From: a virus
DNA: 64,000 bases
Reading direction: 5' to 3' (one strand)
IMG/VR virus record: IMGVR_UViG_3300023198_001252
Coordinates: 1-64,000 of that record
The notes beneath the pieces were generated by a model, which saw only the letters and a list, made by a program, of their open reading frames with translations, ran no database searches and was not told the DNA's origin. The translations under genes and the position numbers were made by a program. Shown piece by piece: positions 34,500-42,981 of this stretch; position 1 is the stretch's first letter, and the number at the start of each line of letters is the position of its first letter.

Positions 34500-35413
34500 T
34501 TAGGCCTCTTGAAATATTTAATTGAAGTCCTTGCATACGCATGACTATTTTATTTAATTCTTTTGTAAACTTACTTATAGGAAGTAGATCTTTTATGTTA
34601 TATTGTTCTATTAAAGTATTGTCTAATTTATTTTTCTTTGTAATGATTCTTAAGTTTCTATAATTACTACAAAGTAATTGATTCTCTTTAACGCTTAAAT
34701 TATATAATGATATTGGGATTATATGATCAACAACAAAATTACATGAATTATAATCCCACCATATAAAGTCTTTAGGTGCGGTTAACATTAGATGGGATTG
34801 GAGTTTGTCCCTTGTACACCCTACCCATTTTAAAGTCTTATAACTTTTTCTTATACCTCTATACCTTGTTAGTTTATATATCCTTGCTCTAAGGTTATTC
34901 ATTATTTTAAATAGTGGATCTGTTTCTCTTTTATTCTTAGCCCATTTGTTTATAATAGGCCTTCTTTTTGTTTTCCTAATTTGCTAAGGGAAGGTTACGC
35001 CTTTTCCTATATATATAAACATGCCTACACTCTGTACAAAATTTTGTAGTTTTTAGTTTTCCTTGTACTACTTTACCACACACAACACATTTTATCTGTA
35101 AAGAGTTATAAAATTCTTCGTTAGATATAGGGCGTTTTTGTTTACGTCTATAATTTTCTTTTGTTTTGCATGTACTAGAACAAACATCACGTAACACTAC
35201 CTTATTTCTTGATACAAATTCTTTATTACAAACTATACAAAGTCTAATCTTTCTAGGCTCTTTGCATTGTTGTTTAAGTTTATGTGCATTCTTTAATTTG
35301 TATGCTTTTTGTGTTCTTTTCCTTAGCTTTTTAGTACAATCGTCACTACAAACCTTAGTTCTACTCTGCTTAGTGCTGAATATTTCTCCACAAATGGTGC
35401 ATTCCTTAGTCAT
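34465..35413 (-). pseudogene. Zn-finger HNH endonuclease, split by frameshift
   Basis: The 5' part (34976-35413, 145 aa) has three Cys4-type fingers (CTICGEIF...CSDDC, CIVCNKEF...CSSTC, CVVCGK...CTEC). The 3' part (34465-34902 and the open frame back to ~34988) has RETDPLFKIMNNLRARIYKL and the HNH core FVVDHIIPISLYNL...NLRIITKKNK. Joined, they match phage Zn-finger HNH homing enzymes. They lie in different frames, with the shift near 34980. A mobile intruder between tail tube and chaperone genes. Confidence 0.65.
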
Positions 35414-35436
35414 CTATTCTCCTTAAAATAATTAGT

Positions 35437-35462
35437 ATAAGTAGCCATACAGCTACCTATAC
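35437..35462 (-). terminator. Hairpin after tail-tube gene
   Basis: TATA-GTAGC / GCTAC-TATA stem, followed on the minus strand by a weak T-rich tract. Possible partial terminator limiting transcription downstream of the highly expressed tail-tube gene. Confidence 0.3.
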
Positions 35463-35505
35463 TTTATACCATATTTTAAGCTTATACAATTAATATTAGT
35501 TGTTT

Positions 35506-36216
35506 TTAAACCATATTTACGACAACTTTTTGCATAGTGCTGGAGGCAGAAGGCGAAAATCCGCTTGTGAATTCCTGAGCACTCCCATCCACTGCACCAT
35601 AACTAAAACCCTCTAATTCTACACGACCAACAATGGCTATAACCTTATTGCCCACACTTTCATCTTTTTGAAGCACCCCAATAAAGTACATTGGGTCACT
35701 AGTCGCCCTTGTAAGTGAAGTAGAAGTTCCGTCCGGTTCCCCTTCTACTCTAGTTAAAAACCTATCAGAAAATATATTCTCATCTGCCTCTGTAATGCCA
35801 GTAAGGGAGCCAGATGCGTCAGACCGGCCGGCCCTAAAAGTCTTTAAATCATCTGTTAAAGTAGTTACATCAATCTTATCTTTACTTAGTGTAATTTCAA
35901 AACTTTTAATACTAGTGTTTTTTTCAGCTTCGAATAATCCCGGCAAAGCTTTTACAGTGTCAGTTACTAGTGTACCAGCACTTAGAACTAATGACCCATC
36001 ATTATAAAAATAATCCCCTGCTCTAAATGCAGCATTTAGAGCAGTTAGAGCACTTGTACTATCAGCTACTGTGATTATCTCATAAAATCTTGCACCACTG
36101 CCTACACCACCAGCATACAAATCATCAAGATCACCAAGACCGTCACCGACTAAATCAGCACCTACTTCCTGAGCGGATAAAAATCCGTCATTTCCTATTA
36201 ATTTATTTATTGCCAT
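35506..36216 (-). CDS. Major tail (tube) protein
   Basis: A 236-aa protein. The regular beta-sheet pattern with FEITLSKDKIDVTTLTDDLK and TFRAGRSDASGSLTG is typical of the siphovirus tail-tube fold. The DNA here is noticeably richer in G+C than its neighbours, as expected for an abundant virion protein. Placed between tail terminator/connector genes and the tail chaperone. Confidence 0.75.
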   Translation of the reverse strand: MAINKLIGNDGFLSAQEVGADLVGDGLGDLDDLYAGGVGSGARFYEIITVADSTSALTALNAAFRAGDYFYNDGSLVLSAGTLVTDTVKALPGLFEAEKNTSIKSFEITLSKDKIDVTTLTDDLKTFRAGRSDASGSLTGITEADENIFSDRFLTRVEGEPDGTSTSLTRATSDPMYFIGVLQKDESVGNKVIAIVGRVELEGFSYGAVDGSAQEFTSGFSPSASSTMQKVVVNMV

Positions 36217-36228
36217 TTTATTTCTCCA

Positions 36229-36429
36229 TTATTTAATAATTTTATAGCCTTGTTTCTCTAAAAGCTTGCACAATATTTTTTTATTGTAAAAAGGCTCTTT
36301 CGGTTTTTCTGTTAGTTTTATAATCTGACTTGAAGTCATTTCATTATATTTAATAACAGGTTTATCTTTTTTAGTTTCTTCATATTTACCACCCTCATTT
36401 TTTTTAATTTTTTTGTCTTGATTTTCCAT
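36229..36429 (-). CDS. Hypothetical basic protein, 66 aa
   Basis: Lysine-rich, disordered N-terminus then a small helical motif (SSQIIKLTEKPKEP...KILCKLLEKQGYKIIK). Start at 36429 overlaps the previous stop (TAATG) after GGAGGG. Unknown. Confidence 0.55.
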   Translation of the reverse strand: MENQDKKIKKNEGGKYEETKKDKPVIKYNEMTSSQIIKLTEKPKEPFYNKKILCKLLEKQGYKIIK

Positions 36430-36836
36430 TAATCCCTCCATGCTTGAAACTGTAATTCTACAATTTTTTTATATTTATTATCTGTGTTTATACCATCCTT
36501 AGTAATCATATTATCTGTATATACTTTATAATTTAATATTTGATTATTAAAATTTTTATCATTAAAATAGTTTTTTATTAAAGTAGATATTTGCCATGCT
36601 CTACCATCCCCTTGATTAAGTGGGGTATAGATATTAAGCTGCATTACTCCAATAATACGATCACCACTAACTAAAAATCCATTATCGGGATTACTAAACA
36701 TAATATAAAATTCTAAATACTCATCTACTGTATCTGGTTCAAAGGGTATATTTTCCCATGCTATAGATAAATTATTAGTAGTTGCAAAAGTGTTTACTTC
36801 TGTAGCTAATACTTTTTTAACAAGTTCTTGACTCAT
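36429..36836 (-). CDS. Tail terminator/completion protein
   Basis: A 135-aa alpha/beta protein (AWENIPFEPDTVDEYLEFYI...MQLNIYTPLNQGDGRAWQI). The pattern matches the DUF4128/gpU-like tail terminators, which cap the tube and join it to the connector. Position between gp10-like and tail-tube genes supports this. Confidence 0.6.
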   Translation of the reverse strand: MSQELVKKVLATEVNTFATTNNLSIAWENIPFEPDTVDEYLEFYIMFSNPDNGFLVSGDRIIGVMQLNIYTPLNQGDGRAWQISTLIKNYFNDKNFNNQILNYKVYTDNMITKDGINTDNKYKKIVELQFQAWRD

Positions 36837-36837
36837 A

Positions 36838-37230
36838 CTACAACCCTATATTACAAAAATTAGCAACTTCTTTTAATGATGCTAAAATAATTCCACCATT
36901 ATTTTTTACCATATTTGCTACTGCTTTTAAACTTCTTAATTGTCCTTTTGTAAAAGTAACATTCTTATCATTTTCTAATATACAAAAAATAGTAGTTTTT
37001 GGTCTTTTATTTGAATCATCTACTACTTCCGCTATAGAATATACACCTGTCATTTTTGGTGTGATTGTATATAATACATAATCACAAAGTTCTCTTTGTT
37101 CTAATTCTTCAATTTGACATTCTGGTTTCCAATCTTCAACAACCGGATTAAAATAATCACATAATAATGTAGGAATTAATTTATCTCTCCACACACTTTC
37201 ATTACAAGTACCACCTAAAAATACTTTCAT
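36838..37230 (-). CDS. Nucleoside 2-deoxyribosyltransferase-like protein
   Basis: A 130-aa protein. KVFLGGTCNESVWRDKL at the N-terminus, DYFNPVVEDW, and DYVLYTITPKMTGVYSIAEV match the Nuc_deoxyri_tr2 fold; the Glu in SIAEVVDDS would be catalytic. Such enzymes cleave or exchange nucleobases of deoxynucleosides. Its place inside the tail-connector operon is odd and suggests an inserted cargo gene. Confidence 0.65.
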   Translation of the reverse strand: MKVFLGGTCNESVWRDKLIPTLLCDYFNPVVEDWKPECQIEELEQRELCDYVLYTITPKMTGVYSIAEVVDDSNKRPKTTIFCILENDKNVTFTKGQLRSLKAVANMVKNNGGIILASLKEVANFCNIGL

Positions 37231-37233
37231 ATA

Positions 37234-37641
37234 TTAATCTACCTCTCTTACAATACTTCCAAATTCAGCAACAGTGGTTTTGACCATTCCTGAAGGTGCT
37301 TGATCACTGCTACCATTTTCTAATACGTCTATATAAGGTAAATTATTTGAAATATAAACAATCTGCTTATCTGTAAACTTAGTTTCTAATACTTTAGCTA
37401 CCATATCTTTTATAGCTTTTTGTCCACTTTTATCTATTTCCTCAGTCATATCTGTAGAAGGGGTATTAATTGTAGTAAACCAATTATTTCTTGCTTGTCC
37501 AGTATCTACAGGAGTTTTTAAAATAATTCTTCTAAATATTTCAATTGCTACTTTTTTCATTTTTGTATTTATTTGTTGTTCTTTATCTCCTAAAGCTTGT
37601 AAGAATTGATCAGTTCCTATTAATTTAATAGTTAAAGCCAT
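37234..37641 (-). CDS. HK97 gp10-like connector/tail-completion protein
   Basis: A 135-aa protein with RIILKTPVDTGQARNNW and LPYIDVLENGSSDQAPSGMV, the signature of gp10-like proteins between connector and tail terminator. It helps finish the head-tail joint. Confidence 0.75.
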   Translation of the reverse strand: MALTIKLIGTDQFLQALGDKEQQINTKMKKVAIEIFRRIILKTPVDTGQARNNWFTTINTPSTDMTEEIDKSGQKAIKDMVAKVLETKFTDKQIVYISNNLPYIDVLENGSSDQAPSGMVKTTVAEFGSIVREVD

Positions 37642-38009
37642 TAGCCTTTCCTTATTTGTAACTTATACAAAACTCTCACATCAGCCGGTTTTACTTCATC
37701 AATACTCATAATATTCCATGTAATACTTTCCATTATTATTCTATCATTTACTGCAATTTCATTATTGTTATTAGTTAACATTATTAATTTTTTATCACCT
37801 TGTATTATAGTTTTTCCATCCACCTCACTATTTTTATAATTAGTCTGCACCGCTATTCCATTATCTAATTTTTCATAAGTACTAGTTGAATATGTACCAC
37901 TAACAGGATCAAAAACACCTGCACTTTTTTGTTGTATTTCAACAGGTTTACCAAATTTATTTAAAAGGGGAATTACTGTGTTATCTCTTAAATCTTCATA
38001 AAAAGCCAT
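37641..38009 (-). CDS. Head-tail joining protein
   Basis: A 122-aa beta-rich protein (KPVEIQQKSAGVFDPVSGTY...DRIIMESITWNIMSIDEV). Order and pattern fit head-closure proteins. Overlaps the next gene by one base. Confidence 0.65.
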   Translation of the reverse strand: MAFYEDLRDNTVIPLLNKFGKPVEIQQKSAGVFDPVSGTYSTSTYEKLDNGIAVQTNYKNSEVDGKTIIQGDKKLIMLTNNNNEIAVNDRIIMESITWNIMSIDEVKPADVRVLYKLQIRKG

Positions 38010-38012
38010 AAC

Positions 38013-38528
38013 TTACACCCTTATATTTTTTAAAGTCCCTCTTATACTTCCTGTATTTCCTATTGCTAGTCCAGCACCAAAAAGTAATTGATCTATTATT
38101 GTATACGGATTAGTCGAAGTAGTCCCTTCAAAATACTCAACTTCAATTACATCAACTTTAGTTAATTTTGTAGCTCCGTTTGTATCTGTGTCTGTGTATA
38201 GAGTAGAATCAAATGCCCTTAAAGCAGCCTCACAGGTAGCTTGTTTAATATTTTTTGGTACTCCTGTTACTTCATACCCATTATTGTCTATAGCGTCTTC
38301 ACGTGGCCACTGTAGACCTTGTGTTTCACTTGCTTTAGTTCCTATATAGGAATATTGATTATCAATAAATTGAGTACCGTTCATTAGTACTCTTTCTCTT
38401 TGTTGCGTATTTTTTGTAAACCAAATTTCTTGAGGATTTATATCTGTAAAATAATTATCTGCTTCTTCTACACTTATATATGAATTTGCATCTGTAATAC
38501 CTGTTCCTGTTTCAACTAAAAACGCCAT
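38013..38528 (-). CDS. Head-tail connector/adaptor protein
   Basis: A 171-aa protein starting VETGTGITDANSYISVEEAD with QGLQWPREDAIDNNGY and VPKNIKQATCEAALRAF. This pattern belongs to the head completion family often labelled DnaT-like in phage genomes. It binds under the portal in related phages. Confidence 0.7.
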   Translation of the reverse strand: MAFLVETGTGITDANSYISVEEADNYFTDINPQEIWFTKNTQQRERVLMNGTQFIDNQYSYIGTKASETQGLQWPREDAIDNNGYEVTGVPKNIKQATCEAALRAFDSTLYTDTDTNGATKLTKVDVIEVEYFEGTTSTNPYTIIDQLLFGAGLAIGNTGSIRGTLKNIRV

Positions 38529-38540
38529 TATGTTTTAACC

Positions 38541-38687
38541 TTATTTTATTAGAGTAAATAAATTATCTAAAAAGCTATTTAATTCTTTTGCATTTATATC
38601 TTTATTCATTGTTATAGTATTATCTAGTTCTATTGTTTGTTCTTTTGTTCTATCTCCAACAGTTTCTTTTATTGTTAATTTTATCAT
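38541..38687 (-). CDS. Small hypothetical protein, 48 aa
   Basis: MIKLTIKETVGDRTKEQTIE...: short beta-then-helix protein after AAAGGGG in the preceding gene's tail. Resembles small phage proteins next to capsid genes; unknown. Confidence 0.45.
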   Translation of the reverse strand: MIKLTIKETVGDRTKEQTIELDNTITMNKDINAKELNSFLDNLFTLIK

Positions 38688-38691
38688 ATTT

Positions 38692-38868
38692 TTATTGCCC
38701 CTTTATATTTTCTAAAATAATAATAATAGCTAATTTTAAAGTAATATAAACATCTTTTGAGATATTTAACTCATCAATTATTTTATCAATACTAATATAT
38801 TCATCTTTTTCTTTACTTATTTCTTTAATTCTTTGTATTGCTATATCTACTTGTTTTTCATCTAACAT
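38692..38868 (-). CDS. Small helical protein, 58 aa
   Basis: MLDEKQVDIAIQRIKEISKE...: helical and acidic with a hydrophobic C-terminal helix (ITLKLAIIIILEN). SD AGGA. Unknown. Confidence 0.45.
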   Translation of the reverse strand: MLDEKQVDIAIQRIKEISKEKDEYISIDKIIDELNISKDVYITLKLAIIIILENIKGQ

Positions 38869-38892
38869 TAATTATCCTTTTAAAATTATAAA

Positions 38893-39177
38893 TTACACCA
38901 CTGTTAAATCGTTAAAATTATTAGTCCCGGTTAAAAAATTAGTAATAATAGTATCGCTATTAAACAGCCATTTCAATTCAACTGGTTCAACATCTTCATA
39001 TATTAAATCTACAGTCCATGTACCATCAATATTGTTATAGACTGCTGCAATAGCTGTTTCTGTTATATTCGTAGTAGTACCTATTACACTTTCAGATACT
39101 TGAACTGTAATAGTAAATGAGGTGGGGGGATTTCCATCTAGATCTAGAATTGTACCGTTAACTGTTGCTGTTGCCAA
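38893..39177 (-). CDS. Beta-sandwich virion accessory protein, 94 aa
   Basis: Start TTG at 39177 is chosen because AAGGGG lies 7 nt upstream; the longer frame begins inside the previous gene. Ig-like repeat of strands (TVNGTILDLDGNPPTSFTIT...GTWTVDLIYEDVEPVEL), similar to small fibre or decoration domains. Confidence 0.5.
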   Translation of the reverse strand: MATATVNGTILDLDGNPPTSFTITVQVSESVIGTTTNITETAIAAVYNNIDGTWTVDLIYEDVEPVELKWLFNSDTIITNFLTGTNNFNDLTVV

Positions 39178-39179
39178 AA

Positions 39180-39980
39180 TTATTCCCCTTGTGTGTACTG
39201 CCCATAAACACATACTCTATGTCTATTTAATCCTCTAAGATCCCCTCTAACAGTAACACACATACTATCATTTGTTCTAGGGTTTATTCTTTTAGCCACC
39301 CCATATTTTTGCTTAATATCCATAGTACAGGTAGTTGCAAAATTACCGCCACCAGCCTTATCATCAAAAGCGACATCCCAACCAAATTCTTCAAAATCTT
39401 GATTGTTTTGATAAGAACCTAAGTTTACAGTTACTCCATTAATATGTCTAAAATATGTACTTTTTCCATCCAATAAACCTGCTAAATTTCCATATTTACT
39501 TCTATCACTAGCAGATCCATGTAACATAGATACTTGTACCCCAATTATATCTATAGGTATTTCTGCATCTGGGCCATAAAATCTAAAATAGGCATTAATA
39601 GGAGTACCAGATCCATCTAGATCTAAATCTATTTTCCCTCTTATTAAAACAGCATTAATTGAAAAAGCTACAGGGGAAGGTACATCTATAGTAATTTGAT
39701 TAGCTGTAACATTTATTATTTTTACTTGCTCATATATTCCATTTTCCCATATAACAAGATAGTCAAGAGGTATAGCAGGATATGTAAAACCGTGCCCTGC
39801 TGTTAAATTTAAAACAGTATCATCTTTTAACACTGGTGCAGTTAATCCAATATCTATTTTATCTTCTCGCATAATATAAAAATGAAAAGGTGGGGTAGTT
39901 TGATCCTGTAAATATACATCTACACCATCACCAGCAGTAGTTATATTTTCTAATATCTGTGTCATTCTAGCATCTGGCAT
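39180..39980 (-). CDS. Virion structural protein, 266 aa
   Basis: Starts MPDARMTQILENI. Mixed beta protein with YIMREDKIDIGL and ITIDVPSPVAFSINAVLIRG. Sits in the head module between capsid-associated genes and connectors. Likely decoration or head-tip protein; family not recognised. Confidence 0.5.
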   Translation of the reverse strand: MPDARMTQILENITTAGDGVDVYLQDQTTPPFHFYIMREDKIDIGLTAPVLKDDTVLNLTAGHGFTYPAIPLDYLVIWENGIYEQVKIINVTANQITIDVPSPVAFSINAVLIRGKIDLDLDGSGTPINAYFRFYGPDAEIPIDIIGVQVSMLHGSASDRSKYGNLAGLLDGKSTYFRHINGVTVNLGSYQNNQDFEEFGWDVAFDDKAGGGNFATTCTMDIKQKYGVAKRINPRTNDSMCVTVRGDLRGLNRHRVCVYGQYTQGE

Positions 39981-40032
39981 GTCTCAGTCCCCAGTCCTTA
40001 GTAAAGCTTTTTTATATCAAGCAAAGCTTTTT

Positions 40033-40785
40033 TTATTCCTGTATGATCATATCAAATTCAGCACTAATAGCGGATACTGCACTTGCAAAAGTTTTTTCTA
40101 ACCATATATCCGTTTTAGGTGGTAATATAATAGAACCTACGTATAAATATTGATATGAATTATCCGATGTGAAAGAGAATGTTTTTTTAGTTTTAATAGC
40201 TTGTTCAAATTCTCTTATACGTATTTGCATAGATCCTCTCACTACATTAGTAGTTCTTACTATTGATGCATCTACTTTTTTTAGGTATGCTATTTGATTA
40301 GCAGAAGTAGAAAATATTGCCATTAGTGTTTGACCTATTGTTGGTTCAATAATAGCTAAAATAGTACCACCCCCTTGTACTTGAATATTTATTGTACCCA
40401 CATTGGAATTTGTAGCACCCACATTAATTATTTCCGCTCTAAATATTCTAATATATGTATTATCTAAATCCACTTCAACAATACCTGTTAGTGTTTTAGT
40501 TTCATTAATAGGAAGCCAATTTTCATCGAGTCCAAACACTTGAATAGTTTGTGCACCTGTTCCACCTCCAGTATCAAGACCGGAACTTGAAACAATTTCT
40601 ATAGATTGCGCGGAAGTTTGAAATGGGTAAGTAGCCCCCCCACTCCAAATAATTTCTGGATTTGAGTTTGCAGCAATATTTAAATTTCTTCCAAATTTAT
40701 TAATTGTATTTTCTGCTCTTGTTTGAGTACCATATACATAATCAAGATTTTCTTCTAATAGTTGTGTAACCCTATGACTTAACAT
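40033..40785 (-). CDS. Virion structural protein, 250 aa
   Basis: Beta-rich (FGRNLNIAANSNPEIIWSGG, GAQTIQVFGLDENWLPINET). This pattern occurs in head-associated proteins of diverse tailed phages (recalled, not searched). Starts MLSHRVTQLLEEN. No promoter of its own. Confidence 0.5.
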   Translation of the reverse strand: MLSHRVTQLLEENLDYVYGTQTRAENTINKFGRNLNIAANSNPEIIWSGGATYPFQTSAQSIEIVSSSGLDTGGGTGAQTIQVFGLDENWLPINETKTLTGIVEVDLDNTYIRIFRAEIINVGATNSNVGTINIQVQGGGTILAIIEPTIGQTLMAIFSTSANQIAYLKKVDASIVRTTNVVRGSMQIRIREFEQAIKTKKTFSFTSDNSYQYLYVGSIILPPKTDIWLEKTFASAVSAISAEFDMIIQE

Positions 40786-40808
40786 ATTGCAACCTTTTAT
40801 ACTTTTAT

Positions 40809-41204
40809 TTATTTTGCTTCATCTAATAGTTTCTGTAAGTTTTCTAATTTCATATTTTTCTTGTATTTAATTTCTTTGTCATCTAAAAGTTTAAATAATG
40901 ATTCTCTTGATAATGCTTCTGGTATAGGTAATATTACATTATCTATTTTTTCTTTTTTATCTTCATCAATAACAACAACAGGATTATCTAATACAACTTT
41001 TTTTTCAATTTTGACATTTTCCTGTTCTTCCACATCTATAACAACTTTATTAAATACATAACCATTTTTTTGCATATAAGATATATCATCAGGATTAGAC
41101 GTTTCAAAAATACCATGATTTAAAGTAAAATCATAAAATACCTTACCTCTTCTACTATCCCATATAATCCCACTGCCATTACATCTATGTACTATTTTTT
41201 CCAT
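40809..41204 (-). CDS. Hypothetical head-module protein, 131 aa
   Basis: The N-terminal half is a small fold (MEKIVHRCNGSGIIWDSRRG). After an acidic/Val-rich linker comes a C-terminal HeH/SAP-like helical pair (RESLFKLLDDKEIKYKKNMK). The latter is common in phage capsid-region proteins. Role unknown. Confidence 0.5.
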   Translation of the reverse strand: MEKIVHRCNGSGIIWDSRRGKVFYDFTLNHGIFETSNPDDISYMQKNGYVFNKVVIDVEEQENVKIEKKVVLDNPVVVIDEDKKEKIDNVILPIPEALSRESLFKLLDDKEIKYKKNMKLENLQKLLDEAK

Positions 41205-41254
41205 TATAACCTCTTCTATGTTTTTAAAAATTAAAAGGGTAATACATACCCTTA

Positions 41255-41668
41255 TTATACTATTGTTACCGTAAAAACTGCTGGTGTTACTGTATAACCT
41301 AATATGGTTAAAGACATTGTTACATCAGCATCTTCCGCAGCAACCCAGGCAGCAGCAGATCCAATTAAATCTACAGTACCTACCCCATTAACTAAAGCCG
41401 GGGTTCCGTCACTTACTGTTGCAGTTCCTAATGTAGAAGAATCCGAAGGAGTAGCTACACAATCAGTATTAATCCAATTATGAATATTCCCATTACTATC
41501 AACTACTTCAAATTTAATTGTATATGTCCAACCAGCAGCCCCAGCAGCTTCATTAACATCTGCTGTTAATATATTAAATGCCAAATCACCACTAAGGGCA
41601 TTATCTCTAATTTCAAATTGTTCCCGGCATTGTGGCTTAATGCCTTGTTTATTATTTATTCCGCTCAT
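41255..41668 (-). CDS. Putative capsid decoration protein
   Basis: A 137-aa Ala/Thr/Val-rich beta protein (GWTYTIKFEVVDSNGNIHNW...VNGVGTVDLIGSAAAWVAAE). It lies directly downstream of the capsid gene, a usual place for decoration proteins, and looks Ig-like. Separated from the capsid gene by a non-coding RNA locus. Confidence 0.5.
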   Translation of the reverse strand: MSGINNKQGIKPQCREQFEIRDNALSGDLAFNILTADVNEAAGAAGWTYTIKFEVVDSNGNIHNWINTDCVATPSDSSTLGTATVSDGTPALVNGVGTVDLIGSAAAWVAAEDADVTMSLTILGYTVTPAVFTVTIV

Positions 41669-41717
41669 TTTAATAACCTCTTGTATATCTAATTAAAATA
41701 AAATTTAAAACAATGTT

Positions 41718-41746
41718 TTGACTTTTTAATTTTAATTTAGTATTAT
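41718..41746 (+). promoter_or_regulatory. Plus-strand promoter inside the late region
   Basis: TTGACT (41718-41723), 17-bp spacer, TATTAT (41741-41746). It opposes the late operon and precedes no plus-strand ORF. Confidence 0.75.
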
Positions 41747-41750
41747 ATTA

Positions 41751-41776
41751 CCATACGTATTTTAAAATACGTATGG
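41751..41776. promoter_or_regulatory. Perfect 26-bp palindrome over start site
   Basis: CCATACGTATTTT followed by its reverse complement, 4 bp after the -10 box. It matches the operator-like site at 4593-4612 and may bind the same repressor. Confidence 0.6.
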
Positions 41777-41920
41777 GTTGGTTCTACAACCTTAAGGTGA
41801 GATGGATTACTTTTTAAAAGTAATTATACTCACTAATCTGTACAATAAGTACAGAAATAGAACAGGCCTATAATACTATTAGACCTTATTCTTAAAGGGT
41901 TTTCTAGTGTTTTTACATTT
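41752..41920 (+). ncRNA. Structured RNA, family copy A
   Basis: Core 41776-41854. Hairpin 1 is GGTTG-GTTCTA-CAACC. Hairpin 2 is GTGAG/CTCAC plus an 8-bp ATTACTTT/AAAGTAAT extension. Hairpin 3 is CTGTAC-AATAA-GTACAG. The block CCTTAAGGTGAGATGG and the block ACTCACTAATCT recur in the same order on the minus strand at 55403-55459, where hairpin 1 has compensatory changes. It has a dedicated promoter. A CCTT/AAGG stem with T-rich tail near 41885-41915 may end it. This is the only content of the 254-nt gap between genes. Confidence 0.6.
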
Positions 41921-41922
41921 TA

Positions 41923-42918
41923 TTAACTTATAGCTAGATTTGTTATACTAGAATGTAATTTTTCGTTCGCCCAATCAATGCCAATTTGGCCATATACCTG
42001 TCTTTTTTCAGAAGCACCGGATTTATCCATTGGTTCATCAAATAATCTACCTTTTCCCGGTACAGTACAAAATACAGGTTTAACAAGATTTAAAGCTGCA
42101 AGTAATATAGTACTAGTTGGAACCATTGATTCATATACCACTCCAACCTCACCAAAATCAGTAAGAATAGTTCTTACATCTACACCACCAACATTCCATG
42201 ATTCAGGCTGGTAGCCATAAATACTTGATATTGCTTGTTTTTGAAATGAGTTCATAAATAAAATAGGTGTATTTTGATAAGTTTGACCACCGGAAGTATC
42301 TACTGCAAGTTTAAACATTGCTTGTAAAATACCCCTGTCTAAAGCTGCACCACCGGCAGCAATTGTAGAAGTTGTAATACCTGGAATAATTCCACCGGTT
42401 TGTGCTGCTACTGTGTTAGAAGTAGATTCAACAAATGTACCATTAAGGAAAGTATAATTCATATCTCTTGCAATTTTTTTTAAAGTATATGCTAAATTTT
42501 TAGCTTCTAATGCTGCTTGGTTATTCACATTTTCTTGAGCCCAATAACCTACACCTGTATGTACAACATCCGTGGCTCTACGTTCAGTAGTAGATAATTT
42601 CTTATATGAAATATCAATAGCCTCCTGAACAATTTGACAAGTGTTTCTAATTTGTGTGTATATTGGGGAGGTTGCTGCTGGTGCTGTGTTAGCAGCACTT
42701 TCTGAAATTGAAGGTTGTGCTGCTGCTGGAAAATCATATTCTGCTGTCATTGCAAAATCAAAATCTGCAACTTCTCTTGCATTACCCCCATTTAGCCCAC
42801 CTAGCATTGTTAAAAAAGGTGTACCTGTTCCCTGTCCGGGTGTCACGTCTGCTGTCCAAAGATCCCCATCATAATTAGGAGAATTCCAATAATCTGCTTG
42901 TCCTGATACTTGTGCCAT
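41923..42918 (-). CDS. Major capsid protein
   Basis: A 331-aa protein, start at 42918 after GGAGG. Segments SGQADYWNSPNYDGDLWTAD, EAIDISYKKLSTTERRA and LAYTLKKIARDMNYTFLNGT fit the SU10/DUF5309 capsid family with an HK97 fold. Located directly after the scaffold gene. Confidence 0.8.
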   Translation of the reverse strand: MAQVSGQADYWNSPNYDGDLWTADVTPGQGTGTPFLTMLGGLNGGNAREVADFDFAMTAEYDFPAAAQPSISESAANTAPAATSPIYTQIRNTCQIVQEAIDISYKKLSTTERRATDVVHTGVGYWAQENVNNQAALEAKNLAYTLKKIARDMNYTFLNGTFVESTSNTVAAQTGGIIPGITTSTIAAGGAALDRGILQAMFKLAVDTSGGQTYQNTPILFMNSFQKQAISSIYGYQPESWNVGGVDVRTILTDFGEVGVVYESMVPTSTILLAALNLVKPVFCTVPGKGRLFDEPMDKSGASEKRQVYGQIGIDWANEKLHSSITNLAIS

Positions 42919-42981
42919 AAAAATAGCCTCCATTAGTTTAATCTTATTTTTCTTAATGGAGGCATCTACTATATTCTTATA

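Noticed and set aside
39992-40035. Direct repeats AAAGCTTTTTT as a terminator pair
   Set aside because: The repeats are direct rather than inverted, and stems formed are too short to call.
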